Positions 1-12,900 are shown, numbered from the stretch's first letter. The stretch: DNA of 64,000 bases from Aptenodytes patagonicus (GCF_965638725.1 NC_134949.1:48822151-48886150), one strand, 5' to 3'. Numbers and translations: made by a program. The notes: generated from the sequence alone by a model not told the origin.

Positions 1-226
1 ATGAATATTCTGTCTGACTAACTGTAAAGCTTTACAAAGCTTTACGTTTCTGCCTGTGGATACTGCTGCAATCTACTTAGGACAGTTGTGCGGGATCAAA
101 TTTACCCTTGCCCGTAGGTAGGCATGAATAGCGTCACATTCACCTGCGGGGACAAAATCGAAAGCAGCACAATACAGACAGGTAAATTGGAGGCGTTTTA
201 AGAATGCTGCGTAAGCAGGAGCCCAC

Positions 227-430
227 CTGTAGATCCGTTGGACGTTGGTTCTTGGCTGACGGTGACAGTACGGTAGACTACGTATGCTGATCTTGGAGGT
301 CCTGAAGAATTGGAATAAGTCTTTCTTCCAGTTTCCCTCACGTAAGGGATAGAAGCAGCAGTTCCATCATCCTTACCCCGACCCCTCTGTCGGTCACCTG
401 GTTTCACTGTGGGGTCGGAAGTGTGAATTC
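227..430 (-). CDS. Extra copy of C12orf50-like exon 7 (A unit 1)
   Basis: Intact 204-nt phase 1-1 exon. The array continues left of the window, so the end of this gene copy is not seen. Confidence 0.6.
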
Positions 431-616
431 CTAGAAGTGAAAAAACAAACAGGAATGTTGTGCTATTACTCAGAAGGTGACATATTGCGGGAGACTGGAG
501 GCTGGAAGACAAGATGAAAAAAATGTTCTTTGTGGATAGTCCAATCCAAATACATTCAGTTATTTTATTTACCACCGGACGTCCAGCAAGGAGAAGCTGA
601 TGCTGAAGTATATTAC

Positions 617-736
617 CTCCATTTTCAAAGGATCTGCGATCTGTTCTGGGAATACGCTCTGTTGGTGCTCTCCTTCCGGAAGTCTCTGCGCCCCTTTTTG
701 TGTTAGTACGTTTTGTAGGAGTTGTAGTACCCTCAC
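617..736 (-). CDS. Extra copy of C12orf50-like exon 6 (A unit 1)
   Basis: Intact 120-nt phase 1-1 exon, the leftmost complete exon 6 copy in the window. Confidence 0.6.
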
Positions 737-1166
737 CTGGAAAGGCAACAGAAAGAATGTTTTAGCTGCTCGTGTGTAAGCCCAGGGAACGGCACTGCCG
801 TTCTCTTCCTCCCACCTCTGTGAGCTAGTGATTAGCTTAGTGCAATTTCCTGTAACCTCTCGTTTGATATTCTTCTTTCTCTCTTGTTAGTTATTTGGAT
901 CCTGTCGAGCGTAGCTGATGCGTAGCTCTCATGCTCTCTAATACCATCATGCACAGGTTAAAGAAGACTCTGGCTCCAAAGTAAAGAACCAGCTACACGT
1001 TACCGGCTCGTTCTTTAGCTTCTCACTGCTCAGGAACGGTATCTGTGAGCCCTACCTGATGGAATTTATGGTATTTTCAAGATGCGTGCCTTAGCCTCAG
1101 AGAACTAACTGAATTGAAGAAATGCTTTGGGGAAACATCTCTGTCCTTTTCTCTGAACGTGTCTGT

Positions 1167-1700
1167 ATTTTCAGACTGTCTCAAGAGCAGCTGTGAACAC
1201 AACCCCCTCATCCACTACTGTCCTCTAAGCGCTGACTGCCTGCCCAGCTGGATCCTTTCTCTACACTGCATAGGTGGTATGCGCACCTCTGGAACGTCCA
1301 TGGTTGAGCCCACGGAGACCAGTGCACTCCGAAGGACACCTTCTGGCTGAACTATGAATTACTTCCTCTGTCTGTAGCATCTAGATACGTCCTGGACATG
1401 GGCGCTTGGTGAACATAACAAAATACTACCCATGAGGAGGCTAAAACTGTAATAGCATTGGTCGCATAGGTAAGCCCTCTTCAAACGACAAACAGAACTC
1501 CACAGGGAAGGTTGCAGTATACAGTAGCCACAGTGCTCTTCACCCGGCCCCTGCTACTCTGCGGGAAGACGTGGCTTTGCCTGTTGTTGCTTTTCCCCTG
1601 CGAATGTCAACAAGCACCTTTTGTTCCCATCAGTTCAGGCCAGAATGCAGCAGAAATTCTGTACTTCTGCTTCAGTTTATGGGGCAGCTTAAAGCCAAAA
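1167..1700. other. A-unit-specific segment of unknown origin
   Basis: About 530 bp found only in A units (again at 3238-3771 and 44793-45326). It joins sequence of the exon 6 flank to sequence of the unit's right end. No coding exon or transposon is recognised. The short plus-strand frames in it have no features of genes. Confidence 0.6.
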
Positions 1701-1739
1701 CAATCAGAAAGCCATCACAATCAAAACTCCAGTGAAATC

Positions 1740-1843
1740 CTAGTTGTGGCAAAATGCCGCGCAAAGCAAGGTCATTCGTCCCCTGCTGGGAGGAGGAAAA
1801 AAGTTGGACAAGAAACGCTTCTTGAGAGGAGACTGAAACTCTA
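1740..1843 (-). CDS. Extra copy of C12orf50-like exon 8 (A unit 1)
   Basis: Same 104-nt terminal-exon candidate with stop at 1740. The only difference noticed nearby is one base in the upstream intron (caagg for cgagg near 1917). Confidence 0.45.
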
Positions 1844-2297
1844 CTGCAAAACTACTTCTAGTACTATTGCTATCAATAGTTAGAGCAAAACGAGAAGCTA
1901 AAGGTGGACTATTCCAAGGTTTATGAAATACTTCAAAAGAAGAAATCACCTAAGAGGTGCTGTAAATAGTGGGGATCAGTACGTTAGTGCACATCAGCGC
2001 ATCATCGCGTTCATCCCTCTTTGTTGGCAGAGAAATGAATTCCTGCTGCGACGGTGGCTCAATTACTGCTCATGAATATTCTGTCTGACTAACTGTAAAG
2101 CTTTACAAAGCTTTACGTTTCTGCCTGTGGATACTGCTGCAATCTACTTAGGACAGTTGTGCGGGATCAAATTTACCCTTGCCCGTAGGTAGGCATGAAT
2201 AGCGTCACATTCACCTGCGGGGACAAAATCGAAAGCAGCACAATACAGACAGGTAAATTGGAGGCGTTTTAAGAATGCTGCGTAAGCAGGAGCCCAC

Positions 2298-2501
2298 CTG
2301 TAGATCCGTTGGACGTTGGTTCTTGGCTGACGGTGACAGTACGGTAGACTACGTATGCTGATCTTGGAGGTCCTGAAGAATTGGAATAAGTCTTTCTTCC
2401 AGTTTCCCTCACGTAAGGGATAGAAGCAGCAGTTCCATCATCCTTACCCCGACCCCTCTGTCGGTCACCTGGTTTCACTGTGGGGTCGGAAGTGTGAATT
2501 C
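2298..2501 (-). CDS. Extra copy of C12orf50-like exon 7 (A unit 2)
   Basis: Intact 204-nt exon with the same splice signals as 4369-4572. The frame is open and unchanged by eye. Confidence 0.6.
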
Positions 2502-2687
2502 CTAGAAGTGAAAAAACAAACAGGAATGTTGTGCTATTACTCAGAAGGTGACATATTGCGGGAGACTGGAGGCTGGAAGACAAGATGAAAAAAATGTTCT
2601 TTGTGGATAGTCCAATCCAAATACATTCAGTTATTTTATTTACCACCGGACGTCCAGCAAGGAGAAGCTGATGCTGAAGTATATTAC

Positions 2688-2807
2688 CTCCATTTTCAAA
2701 GGATCTGCGATCTGTTCTGGGAATACGCTCTGTTGGTGCTCTCCTTCCGGAAGTCTCTGCGCCCCTTTTTGTGTTAGTACGTTTTGTAGGAGTTGTAGTA
2801 CCCTCAC
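2688..2807 (-). CDS. Extra copy of C12orf50-like exon 6 (A unit 2)
   Basis: Same 120-nt exon with intact acceptor, donor and frame, downstream of gene copy 1. It encodes the Gly/Arg version seen in copies 2 and 3. It could be spliced from exon 7 in phase 1 if exon 8 is skipped; otherwise it is an unused 3' duplicate. Confidence 0.6.
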
Positions 2808-3810
2808 CTGGAAAGGCAACAGAAAGAATGTTTTAGCTGCTCGTGTGTAAGCCCAGGGAACGGCACTGCCGTTCTCTTCCTCCCACCTCTGTGAGCTAGT
2901 GATTAGCTTAGTGCAATTTCCTGTAACCTCTCGTTTGATATTCTTCTTTCTCTCTTGTTAGTTATTTGGATCCTGTCGAGCGTAGCTGATGCGTAGCTCT
3001 CATGCTCTCTAATACCATCATGCACAGGTTAAAGAAGACTCTGGCTCCAAAGTAAAGAACCAGCTACACGTTACCGGCTCGTTCTTTAGCTTCTCACTGC
3101 TCAGGAACGGTATCTGTGAGCCCTACCTGATGGAATTTATGGTATTTTCAAGATGCGTGCCTTAGCCTCAGAGAACTAACTGAATTGAAGAAATGCTTTG
3201 GGGAAACATCTCTGTCCTTTTCTCTGAACGTGTCTGTATTTTCAGACTGTCTCAAGAGCAGCTGTGAACACAACCCCCTCATCCACTACTGTCCTCTAAG
3301 CGCTGACTGCCTGCCCAGCTGGATCCTTTCTCTACACTGCATAGGTGGTATGCGCACCTCTGGAACGTCCATGGTTGAGCCCACGGAGACCAGTGCACTC
3401 CGAAGGACACCTTCTGGCTGAACTATGAATTACTTCCTCTGTCTGTAGCATCTAGATACGTCCTGGACATGGGCGCTTGGTGAACATAACAAAATACTAC
3501 CCATGAGGAGGCTAAAACTGTAATAGCATTGGTCGCATAGGTAAGCCCTCTTCAAACGACAAACAGAACTCCACAGGGAAGGTTGCAGTATACAGTAGCC
3601 ACAGTGCTCTTCACCCGGCCCCTGCTACTCTGCGGGAAGACGTGGCTTTGCCTGTTGTTGCTTTTCCCCTGCGAATGTCAACAAGCACCTTTTGTTCCCA
3701 TCAGTTCAGGCCAGAATGCAGCAGAAATTCTGTACTTCTGCTTCAGTTTATGGGGCAGCTTAAAGCCAAAACAATCAGAAAGCCATCACAATCAAAACTC
3801 CAGTGAAATC

Positions 3811-3914
3811 CTAGTTGTGGCAAAATGCCGCGCAAAGCAAGGTCATTCGTCCCCTGCTGGGAGGAGGAAAAAAGTTGGACAAGAAACGCTTCTTGAGAGG
3901 AGACTGAAACTCTA
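3811..3914 (-). CDS. C12orf50: C12orf50-like putative terminal exon 8, copy 1
   Basis: Begins after gtagttttgcag in the phase that exon 7 requires. It encodes VEFQSPLKKRFLSNFF, then a short tail ending in stop TAG at 3811. The SPLKKRFL segment recalls the PPLKRSLAQRL stretch of ZC3H11A. The pyrimidine tract of the acceptor is weak, so this is the least certain exon. In the long units an AATAAA on the minus strand follows at 23479-23484 and 43219-43224. Confidence 0.5.
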
Positions 3915-6900
3915 CTGCAAAACTACTTCTAGTACTATTGCTATCAATAGTTAGAGCAAAACGAGAAGCTAAAGGTGGACTATTCCGAGGTTTATGAAAT
4001 ACTTCAAAAGAAGAAATCACCTAAGAGGTGCTGTAAATAGTGGGGGTCAGTACGTTAGTGCACATCAGCGCATCATCGCGTTCATCCCTCTTTGTTGGCA
4101 GAGAAATGAATTCCTGCTGCGACGGTGGCTCAATTACTGCTCATGAATATTCTGTCTGACTAACTGTAAAGCTTTACAAAGCTTTACGTTTCTGCCTGTG
4201 GATACTGCTGCAATCTACTTAGGACAGTTGTGCGGGATCAAATTTACCCTTGCCCGTAGGTAGGCATGAATAGCGTCACATTCACCTGCGGGGACAAAAT
4301 CGAAAGCAGCACAATACAGACAGGTAAATTGGAGGCGTTTTAAGAATGCTGCGTAAGCAGGAGCCCACCTGTAGATCCGTTGGACGTTGGTTCTTGGCTG
4401 ACGGTGACAGTACGGTAGACTACGTATGCTGATCTTGGAGGTCCTGAAGAATTGGAATAAGTCTTTCTTCCAGTTTCCCTCACGTAAGGGATAGAAGCAG
4501 CAGTTCCATCATCCTTACCCCGACCCCTCTGTCGGTCACCTGGTTTCACTGTGGGGTCGGAAGTGTGAATTCCTAGAAGTGAAAAAACAAACAGGAATGT
4601 TGTGCTATTACTCAGAAGGTGACATATTGCGGGAGACTGGAGGCTGGAAGACAAGATGAAAAACATGTTCTTTGTGGATAGTCCAATGCAAATATGGGTT
4701 GTCCGTATTTGACCCTAAGAACAGACATTAACTGGGTGGTGCTAAATCGTCTACCAGTTTAGTAAATAGAAATGAATAAGCCACCTGTTTTCTCAAAATA
4801 CCTTTTCCTGTTACTGTGTTAGGTGAATTTCGTGGCTCCTCAGAAATCCATTTCTTTTCCTTTCCTTCTTTACAGTGATGGTTCTTTAGCAGCTCAGTGT
4901 GGTTCGTTGCTGAGGGATTAAAAGAACACATACTTACTTTCCTAAAAAGCACACAAGAATTTCATTATCCAAAAATGCTGTGGTGATTTGAAAACCTGAT
5001 CTCCCACTTCATACACAGGTCTTCTTGGGTGGAAGATGGTTTTACCTGTTAATTATTCTAAAGGTATCATTCCCCAAAAGGGAAGCAAAAGTGGCTAGAT
5101 TTCCTCTGGCAGAGTTCACGGTCGCACAACCGTGAAAGCAAACTCAAAAATTGACTACGAACACAAAGACCAACACTACTTTGACCTCATACAGTTGCTT
5201 TGACCAGTTCTGGCTCAGAATGCTTCTCATTATGAATTAGAAAATCTTCATGAATACTGTATTTAGGGTTTACAGTTTAAAACTACAAACATTTGCTTTA
5301 ATCCACGTACACATTTGCAATGACTGGGAATCAGAAGTTGCATGCAATTTACGCGTGTGTCGCGGGGGAACAAATCCTTTCCCAAAGTCACAGTGTGAGA
5401 TCTAAGTGGGAACCCAATGCAAACGGACTCCAAAGCACAGGGTGACAACTTGTGAGCTTGAACTGCGTGTCGTTACAAGGTGACTCAGTTAGCAACAAAA
5501 CAGGAACGTTAACACGTTCCTGTCTGCCGGTGCTTAGCTCTCATCCCTTGCGCGAGAGGTATGCTTTGCCTCTGTCTCAGTTGTATCAGTTCAGCTATGT
5601 GTTGTCCTGCAAACTGAACAACTAACATGACGTGGCATAAAAAATAACTTCAGTTTATAAAAGGATTATTTTAATCCTCAGGCACTTCAGTGATACAGTT
5701 TACGGCATGGGCCCACACATAGTTTTAACAGCTGGACTGGCATTGCTGACATGCTGACAAACTGCATTGCGGAAACACCGATGAATGGCTCAAGAGTCAT
5801 CCTTCCTATAGTAGCTTTACCTCCGATGTCAACAGACCTAGTAACGAAGGGTATTATTCTGTAGGCATTTCTTTTTTATAACTCCACAGAACCATTTCTT
5901 TTCCAAAATTAAGCAGGAAAAAAATCAATTGCAATCAGCATAGAGGATTTTTTTTTTTTTTAATAATCCTAAACCAAGCAGAATCATAAACAGTGTTTTT
6001 GATTGTTATAACTAACAGTGCAGCATGGGAAAGAGCCTCTAGCACATAAAGAACAAAGAATACCTCAAATACGAAATGGTGAGGTTTAATGCGTGCATGT
6101 TCAGTTATTTACCACCAGATGTCCAGCAAGCAGAAGCTGATGCTAAAGTATATTACCTCCATTTTCAAAGGATCTGCGATCTGTTCTGGGAATACGCTCT
6201 GTTGGTGCTCTCTTTCCGGAAGTCTCTGCGTCCCTTTTTGTGTTAGTACGTTTTGTAGGAGTTGTAGTACCCTCACCTGGAAAGGCAACAGAAAGAATGT
6301 TTTAGCTGCTCGTGTGTAAGCCCAGGGAACGGCACTGCCGTTCTCTTCCTCCCACCTCTGTGAGCTAGTGATTAGCTTAGTGCAATTTCCTGTAACCTCT
6401 CGTTTGATATTCTTCTTTCTCTCTTGTTAGTTATTTGGATCCTGTCGAGCGTAGCTGATGCGTAGCTCTCATGCTCTCTAATACCATCATGCACAGGTTA
6501 AAGAAGACTCTGGCTCCAAAGTAAAGAACCAGCTACACGTTACCGGCTCGTTCTTTAGCTTCTCACTGCTCAGGAACGGTATCTGTGAGCCCTACCTGAT
6601 GGAATTTATGGTATTTTCAAGATGCGCGTCATCATCGTACCTAAAGCCTCAGAGAACTAACTCAGTTGAAGAAATGCTTTGGGGAAACATCTCTATCCTT
6701 TTCTCTGAATGTATCTAACGGTAAATAAAGACATATCTTAAAAGCTGTAGTCGTGTATTTGTTACTGATCCCGCGTCTGGAGTCTAACTGTATCCAAATA
6801 CTTGCCAGAAATAGCTTTTCAAAACTATTTCAATAACAAACATTTTAAACGTCGAAATAAGAAGAAAACAATTTTGCCCGATTCTTTTGAACGGTTTAGG

Positions 6901-9900
6901 CAGGCAAAGACCGTCAGTCGAAAAAGCATGACACGGAGACAATTTTTCCGTTCCCGCTTTTTATGAGCACATCCTCCTACTCAACTCTGCTTTACATAAA
7001 ACAGTATTATCGCGGTTTTATCCCTGAAATTTACACTACTGTGAAACTAAACAATTTATTTTTTTTTTAATTAGAAGTAGCAGGTCATCTTTCTGCCCAG
7101 CAATTTTTGATGACTGATCGACTGATGACTCTGGTGTCTTGTTATATTAAGAACATCTCTCCCTCTCCTAAAATGGAATTAGATAGTACTTACTCACTAA
7201 AGCAACGAATACAGATTTTTCTCGGTCATGCCACTTGGTCAAGAATGAAGGAGAAACGTAGTAAGGGAGGTAAATACTTACTAATCTGTATTCCTTTGAG
7301 CTTGATTCTGTTGGGTAAAGCCCAACATTCAAAACAAAATGGAACTCTTTTGCAGATCTCTTTTAGAAGACACTTCAAGGGGGTATTTATTTAATCTAAA
7401 TTTAGTTCTATAGAAGTTTGATGTGTCGCTCCATTTCCTCAGCTAGACACCCAAGACAGCCAGCAGCGAGCGCGGAGCACCTCTGGGAAAGTGACTCATC
7501 TCCCCTTTCTTTGGCACTATCTTATGATGCAAGAAATAGCCCCCTAAGAGTGCCTGTCTCTCTCCATTTACAACGCAGAGCCTAGACGAGAAATTTAAAC
7601 TACATTCCTAACCTTAGGGGGGTTAAAATTAGACTACACAAATCTTGATCTTGAAGAAAAATTATATGAAAGACCTATGTTGTGTATCTCAGGACAGTAC
7701 GCATAGGGTTAATAGCCCATTTCTACCTTTTCCATCTGCAATCAATGCAGGTAGTCACCACGTGTGTGACACTATACGCACACACACACACATATATGGG
7801 GAAAACTTACTGAGGCACTGTTATGCTCTTTGTAATAGGCTACCTTTTATTGTCACTAAACTAAAAAAGCGTGGAGGCGGGGCAATCTGTGTAATAGTTT
7901 CTCCCTGCAACAGTAGTTTTAAAAGTGGTAAACATTGTCCAAGAAGATGAAAAGTACTTGCCTTTCTGCAAGTCTCGCTCGGTAGCTTCCAAGGGTAATA
8001 GCTCGTTTTCCCGAGGCGAAGACGCAGTTTTTGTGGATTGCTGTTGGTGAGGGTACTGAATCCTGTAATACTCTCCTAGACGTACCCCAAGAGGGAAAAA
8101 AACCCCAACGTTTACTCTCTTGTCAGCACTGCTGTTTAGGAAAGAGTGGCTAATTTCATATTTACCAGATTTATAGCATATTTCCTTTATTGCTCTTTCC
8201 TCTTCGATGTCTGCAGCAGTCTTAGGCACCCAGTCAGAAACATCTGTAGGAGATATTTTTAGAAGCTTACTAGGTATCTATACAAAGCCCTTCAACACTT
8301 CCTGATAATCAAACACCATAAGGAATTCCATTTCGGTCACGGTTTTGGTTTTTCTGACCGCAACCTCTCTTTCTGGACAGAAAAATGATTCCTTAATGTT
8401 AGGCCTTTCCAAGTGCAATGGAATTGCAGTTACCACACGTATTAAGAAGCTAACGTTTGTTGATTTCAAATGCTTCAAAAACATCTTCAGTAGCCATTGC
8501 CAAAATAATCCTTCTTCCTTTACACCCAAAAGGAAATCTTCTGATTAAGCATGTCAGCAGGGAGTGCTTGTCACAAGACCTCTGCCCAAAGTTACTCTCC
8601 TGTAATGTCTGCCGGCAGAGCTGGTGAAGTGAGTGCTCCTTACCCGTCTCGGTTAAGGCTACTAAGATCAGCAAAGCCCTACTTTGTATATTGCTTAAAT
8701 TAATGCGGCTTACTCAGACTGAAAGCGAGTTAGGAAGCGCTAACAGGCAGCCCTGCCAGCCAACCTGAAGGGCAGGGGGAAAGTGAAAAGCAGCTTGGGG
8801 CTGCCTGAGAACTAGCACAGTAATTTGCGGAGTGCACGCGTGAGAGTCGGTCGTTCTCTGACTTTCGCTCTCCGGGAATGTGCAATTCACTCCTGCCCTG
8901 TGAATCTCTCCTCTCCCAGTGAGATACAGTCAACGGTTTAACTACATTGTAGAAATGAAAAAAAAAAACAAAAAAAAAACCCCACACATACACATTCAGT
9001 TAAACTAGTGCAGAGTTTTGCATGGATTCTCTTTGCTAGGTTTAAGAATAACTTTCTGTAATACAATGAGACTGCCTACAGAGTTTAGGAAATCAGTTGA
9101 ACAAATCATTTAAGTGGAAGTCACACAACTCTCTCTTGTGAACAAACCTGTGACTTCACCTTCAGTGACGAGTGCGTACAGCCCCTGTTCAACAGTTTGT
9201 TTCCCAGCAAAGAAGTACCTGGTTCCTAAACTTGCAATTTCCTCCCCGAATTTCGAGGCATTTTGAGGAGTATTTGATGGCCACCTGAACCGTGGAGCAC
9301 ATTTTAAACTCTATTTAATGAAAGAGAGGTAGGTGAATTACAGCCCTATTGAAATATACAGCTAGGCATTTGACAGGAGTCAGAACGTGCTGCCTCACTC
9401 ACATCTGGTGACTACCAGTTCCGACACTTTGAAGATTAGCGGGGAACTATTTCAAAAACTTGTCAACAAGTCTTTTCTAAAAATGTAACGGTTATTGTAA
9501 TCGATCAGTTGTGAAGTACATTGCGAGAGTCGAAAAAGCCCACTCTACTTGCTTGTAAAAGAAAGAAAAAAACTGTTTACAGTTCTCTTCCTCTTCATCG
9601 TCCTCTTCATCGTCGTCTTCGTCGTTGAGGTTTATAATCAGTGGAGGGTGAATTGGGAATAAAAGATTCTCTTGATTTCTGAGTGATTCTTGACGATGGG
9701 CTGGATGCAGAATCCCTCCTTGGACACCCTGTTGCAACGGGGCATCTGCAGAAAAGAACATTGCATTTATTTTATGAGGAGGGAACTAGAATATCGCACC
9801 CAGGTTGAGACCAGCAGGTATAGTTTTGAAACCATTCTCATACTGAAGGGATCATTAAATAGGCAGGTTGTGCCTTTTAGGAAAAACCTTCTGCGGAGGT

Positions 9901-12900
9901 TGGCAAAGGAGCATCTTCCAACTACAGAAAGTATGAAAAAACAGAGAGAGATTGACAACCTCGGGAGGCGTGTGATTAGGAATACCTGGGCTGAAGAGAG
10001 CAAATGGGTTGAGGACCCCGCCTGGGCAAATATTTTAAACATGCCGAATAATAGGCAGGCCTGTATCACTCCCCACGGCATCAGTTTTGAAGAATTTAGC
10101 AGTGCTAAGCACAGGATTAGCCCGTTTTAGCCTGTAGACTTTTTTTTCCCTATCAATTTTCTGAATCACAGCTCTCTTGACTAAGTACAAAATGTAGATT
10201 TTGAGAAAGACTATGAAGTTCGTGAAAATAATTTACACTGAATCAGGAGAAAGTCAGAAAAGATACTCTTTTCCTTAGGCCTTTGTATCTACCCACAATG
10301 TAATCTACCCAGCAAAACTATTTCAGCACTGGGATAGCATTTTCTGAGAGCCTGGAAATGCAACGGTCCGAAAAGAAAAATGATGAAAAATGGTGAGTCT
10401 GATTGCGTTGTTCAAGCTGACCAACGTGCAGCTATAGACACAATCAGGGTTCTGTGCATTGTATTCAAAACATTGAAGTTGGATATGTTGTCCAGTTTCA
10501 GAGGAATAAGACGAGGCATGGGCATCTTCCTGTATTCCACTTGTTGTTATTCTTGTGCACCTCTTGCTTGCCTACGAGCAGCGTGTGTATCATATTAAGC
10601 CCATTTTAATAACACTGCTACAGATGGGATTTGTTGTGTCTCAGGCGAGAGAAAGTAAGAGACAACACTTTAGCTTGGTAGAGCCTTTCTCAGTGTCCCC
10701 AACAGGATATTCTCAGCTCCGGGTAGCGTAAGCCAAATCAAACTTAAGTCAGCTTAACAAGATTTCTAAGCATGAAAACGAATAAATGCAGTTTTAATGT
10801 TTGCAGTGTTCTTGTGGAGCACACGGACTCTGAATTTATGCACATTGCCGTAAAAAGAAAAAGGGTTGCGTCCATTTTCTCGTTCTGATCGTTGGACGTT
10901 GCTCTTCTACAGGATACCCTTGTCCGTAGTGCCTCTTGGGCATAGTCTCTGACTCACACCGCACCCACAAGCGTGCCTACGTGGTGTTTACGACAGCACT
11001 AGCTGCCAGGGGCCGGTGCTGTGGATGTGGGAACTGCACTAAGAGCAGTACGGGCACTCGTCGAAACAGCGCTCAAGTTCTTGCCGTGGTCCTATGTGGT
11101 TAGTTAGGCTCAACACGCCCAGCTATGACAGGCTGCCTTTTCCCGGGGGAACTGCAGGAACACAAGGTGTTTGCTTCTGACTAGAGGTCTTTCTGGACTT
11201 CTCTTCTGACACCTGTCTCCAGCTCCGGAGATCAGGCCCACGAACAACTACAGTTCAGTCCACTTGTTCACGCATCTGTGACAAGTCACGCTGACTTGCT
11301 CTCCCTCCTGCTTCCGCCTGATTTCTGACACCTGTCTTGGTTCCCTGCCCTGGACTCTTTCCCTGTTCCAGGTTCCAGCTGTCTACCCGGACTCCTGCTA
11401 GACAAGAGCTCCTCTTCGAAAGGGAAAAAGGAACCCAACTTACAGTGGTGGTTTTTTCCGTAAATACTCTGACTTTCAGATACTGTACTGCCCACACACT
11501 GTTACTGTACTTCAATAGCCTGCATCCAATGTTCAAGCCTGAAGAATTTATTCAGAACGATGAACTGGAAATACATCTGCACACACAGCACTGTAATCTG
11601 ATGTTACCTCTACAAGGGGTGGCTCATCCAGGTAACATGTTGTGCTCCGTCAACAGATATTGCTACTAGCGGCCCTACCAACCTCCTCCCCCCACCACAC
11701 ACACTACTTTTTGTTTCTCTTAAGTGGTTACCTGCCTACTAACCATTTTCGCTACTAGAGAGATTTAATCCAGCCAATACCCCAGCAAAGCAACAGTCTT
11801 CCTCCACGGATCTCAGCAACCTAAACCGCCGTTTGTGACTTTGTCTTTCGTGTAACTGATAGTTAGGAAGATCCGTAACATGACAGCTAAACAAGTTGAT
11901 GTGGCAACCCTACTCAAATGCCAATACAATTCCTTTCTTTGCCTTGAGCTTGCTGGGATAGCACATCATACCGCATCGGTTTGCCATGGTACATTTCTTG
12001 ACCTTAACATATATATTACCTAAGCACTGGAAGTAAGCACCGGAAGGACATTTGCGTGTATTAATGAACAAACTGTTGAGAAAAAAGAGTTCTACTCACT
12101 GTTGCTAGGTGGCAAAAAAAGTCCATTTATAATACGAGGTTTGCTGTGACGGAAGGCACAACTGATCCTCACACAGCCTACGGGTTGTGTTTCCCACAAA
12201 CAGGAGATGTTGCTGTACTTTTGCTGCAGGAGAAAACGGTTTTCAGATATTGTGAATAAAACACTAAAACCGGACTAAATGGATCAGCACGCGGTGTACT
12301 GCTGTGATGAACATACGACTAAGACTTTGCGGGACCACGCTCTGATGTTTTGGAACATTTACAGTTATCTTTAAAGTTATCTTCAGCTCCAGATACCCCT
12401 GAAGTTATCTCGAGTTAGGTCTATGGAGCTTTCATGGTGTAAAACTGTTCCTAGATAAGAATAGGAGTAAAGCAGTCTACTTACTGTGCTGCAGACTTTT
12501 CGTGAGATGCTGGGAAGAAAAAAAATCTGTTAGTCACTCAATTGACAGGTGGCCGCCTTTCCGTTCCTGCGCAGTGGGCTAATCAGGTCAATGTCACATG
12601 AAATCTGCTGTGCAAGTGCAAGTCTTAACACTAGCACTCTCTTACTATCAAAGGACGTGGGTCTACGGGAAAATAAGGAGTAAGAAGCAAAACCCGGGAA
12701 GATTCCCAACAAAAACTGAAACACTGAAAGACTGGGAATCGATGTTCTGAGACTACTGTTGTTACACTGCTCACACCATCTCCCGGCTGCTTTTATAGGT
12801 GACAACCACAAGCCTAATGGGAAAAAAAGGATATCTACGTGGATTTGTTTAATTATTTGTTTAATGGTTGCTGCTTTACTCACACATATAATCACAGTGC

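Larger units (their letters stand above)
1..2071. repeat. Nested 2,071-bp A unit, copy 1
   Basis: Exact 2,071-bp period with the next copy; only single-base differences were noticed. It is a mosaic of the long unit. Bases 1 to about 553 equal the left end of the long unit. About 554-1166 match 6099-6716 of unit 1, so roughly 1.4 kb is missing between these blocks. About 1167-1700 are found only in A units. About 1701-2071 match the right end of the long unit (23517-23887). It carries antisense copies of the last three C12orf50-like exons. The array runs off the left edge of the window. Confidence 0.95.
2072..4142. repeat. Nested 2,071-bp A unit, copy 2
   Basis: Second tandem A unit, joined directly to unit 1 on its right. 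Its last-exon copy (3811-3914) is the one nearest to the gene in unit 1 and is presumably its terminal exon. Confidence 0.95.

Noticed and set aside
1512-1883. Plus-strand frame of 123 codons in the A unit
   Set aside because: It lies antisense to exon 8 and its intron, with no homology recognised and no splice context.
6089-6319. Plus-strand frame of 76 codons, and a second plus frame ending RKSLRPFLC over the same bases
   Set aside because: Both are antisense shadows of C12orf50-like exon 6, which has proper splice sites, phase and homology on the minus strand.
7107-7394. Plus-strand frame of 95 codons
   Set aside because: Intronic, with no recognisable domain and no supporting signals; minor changes in the other units do not preserve anything identifiable.
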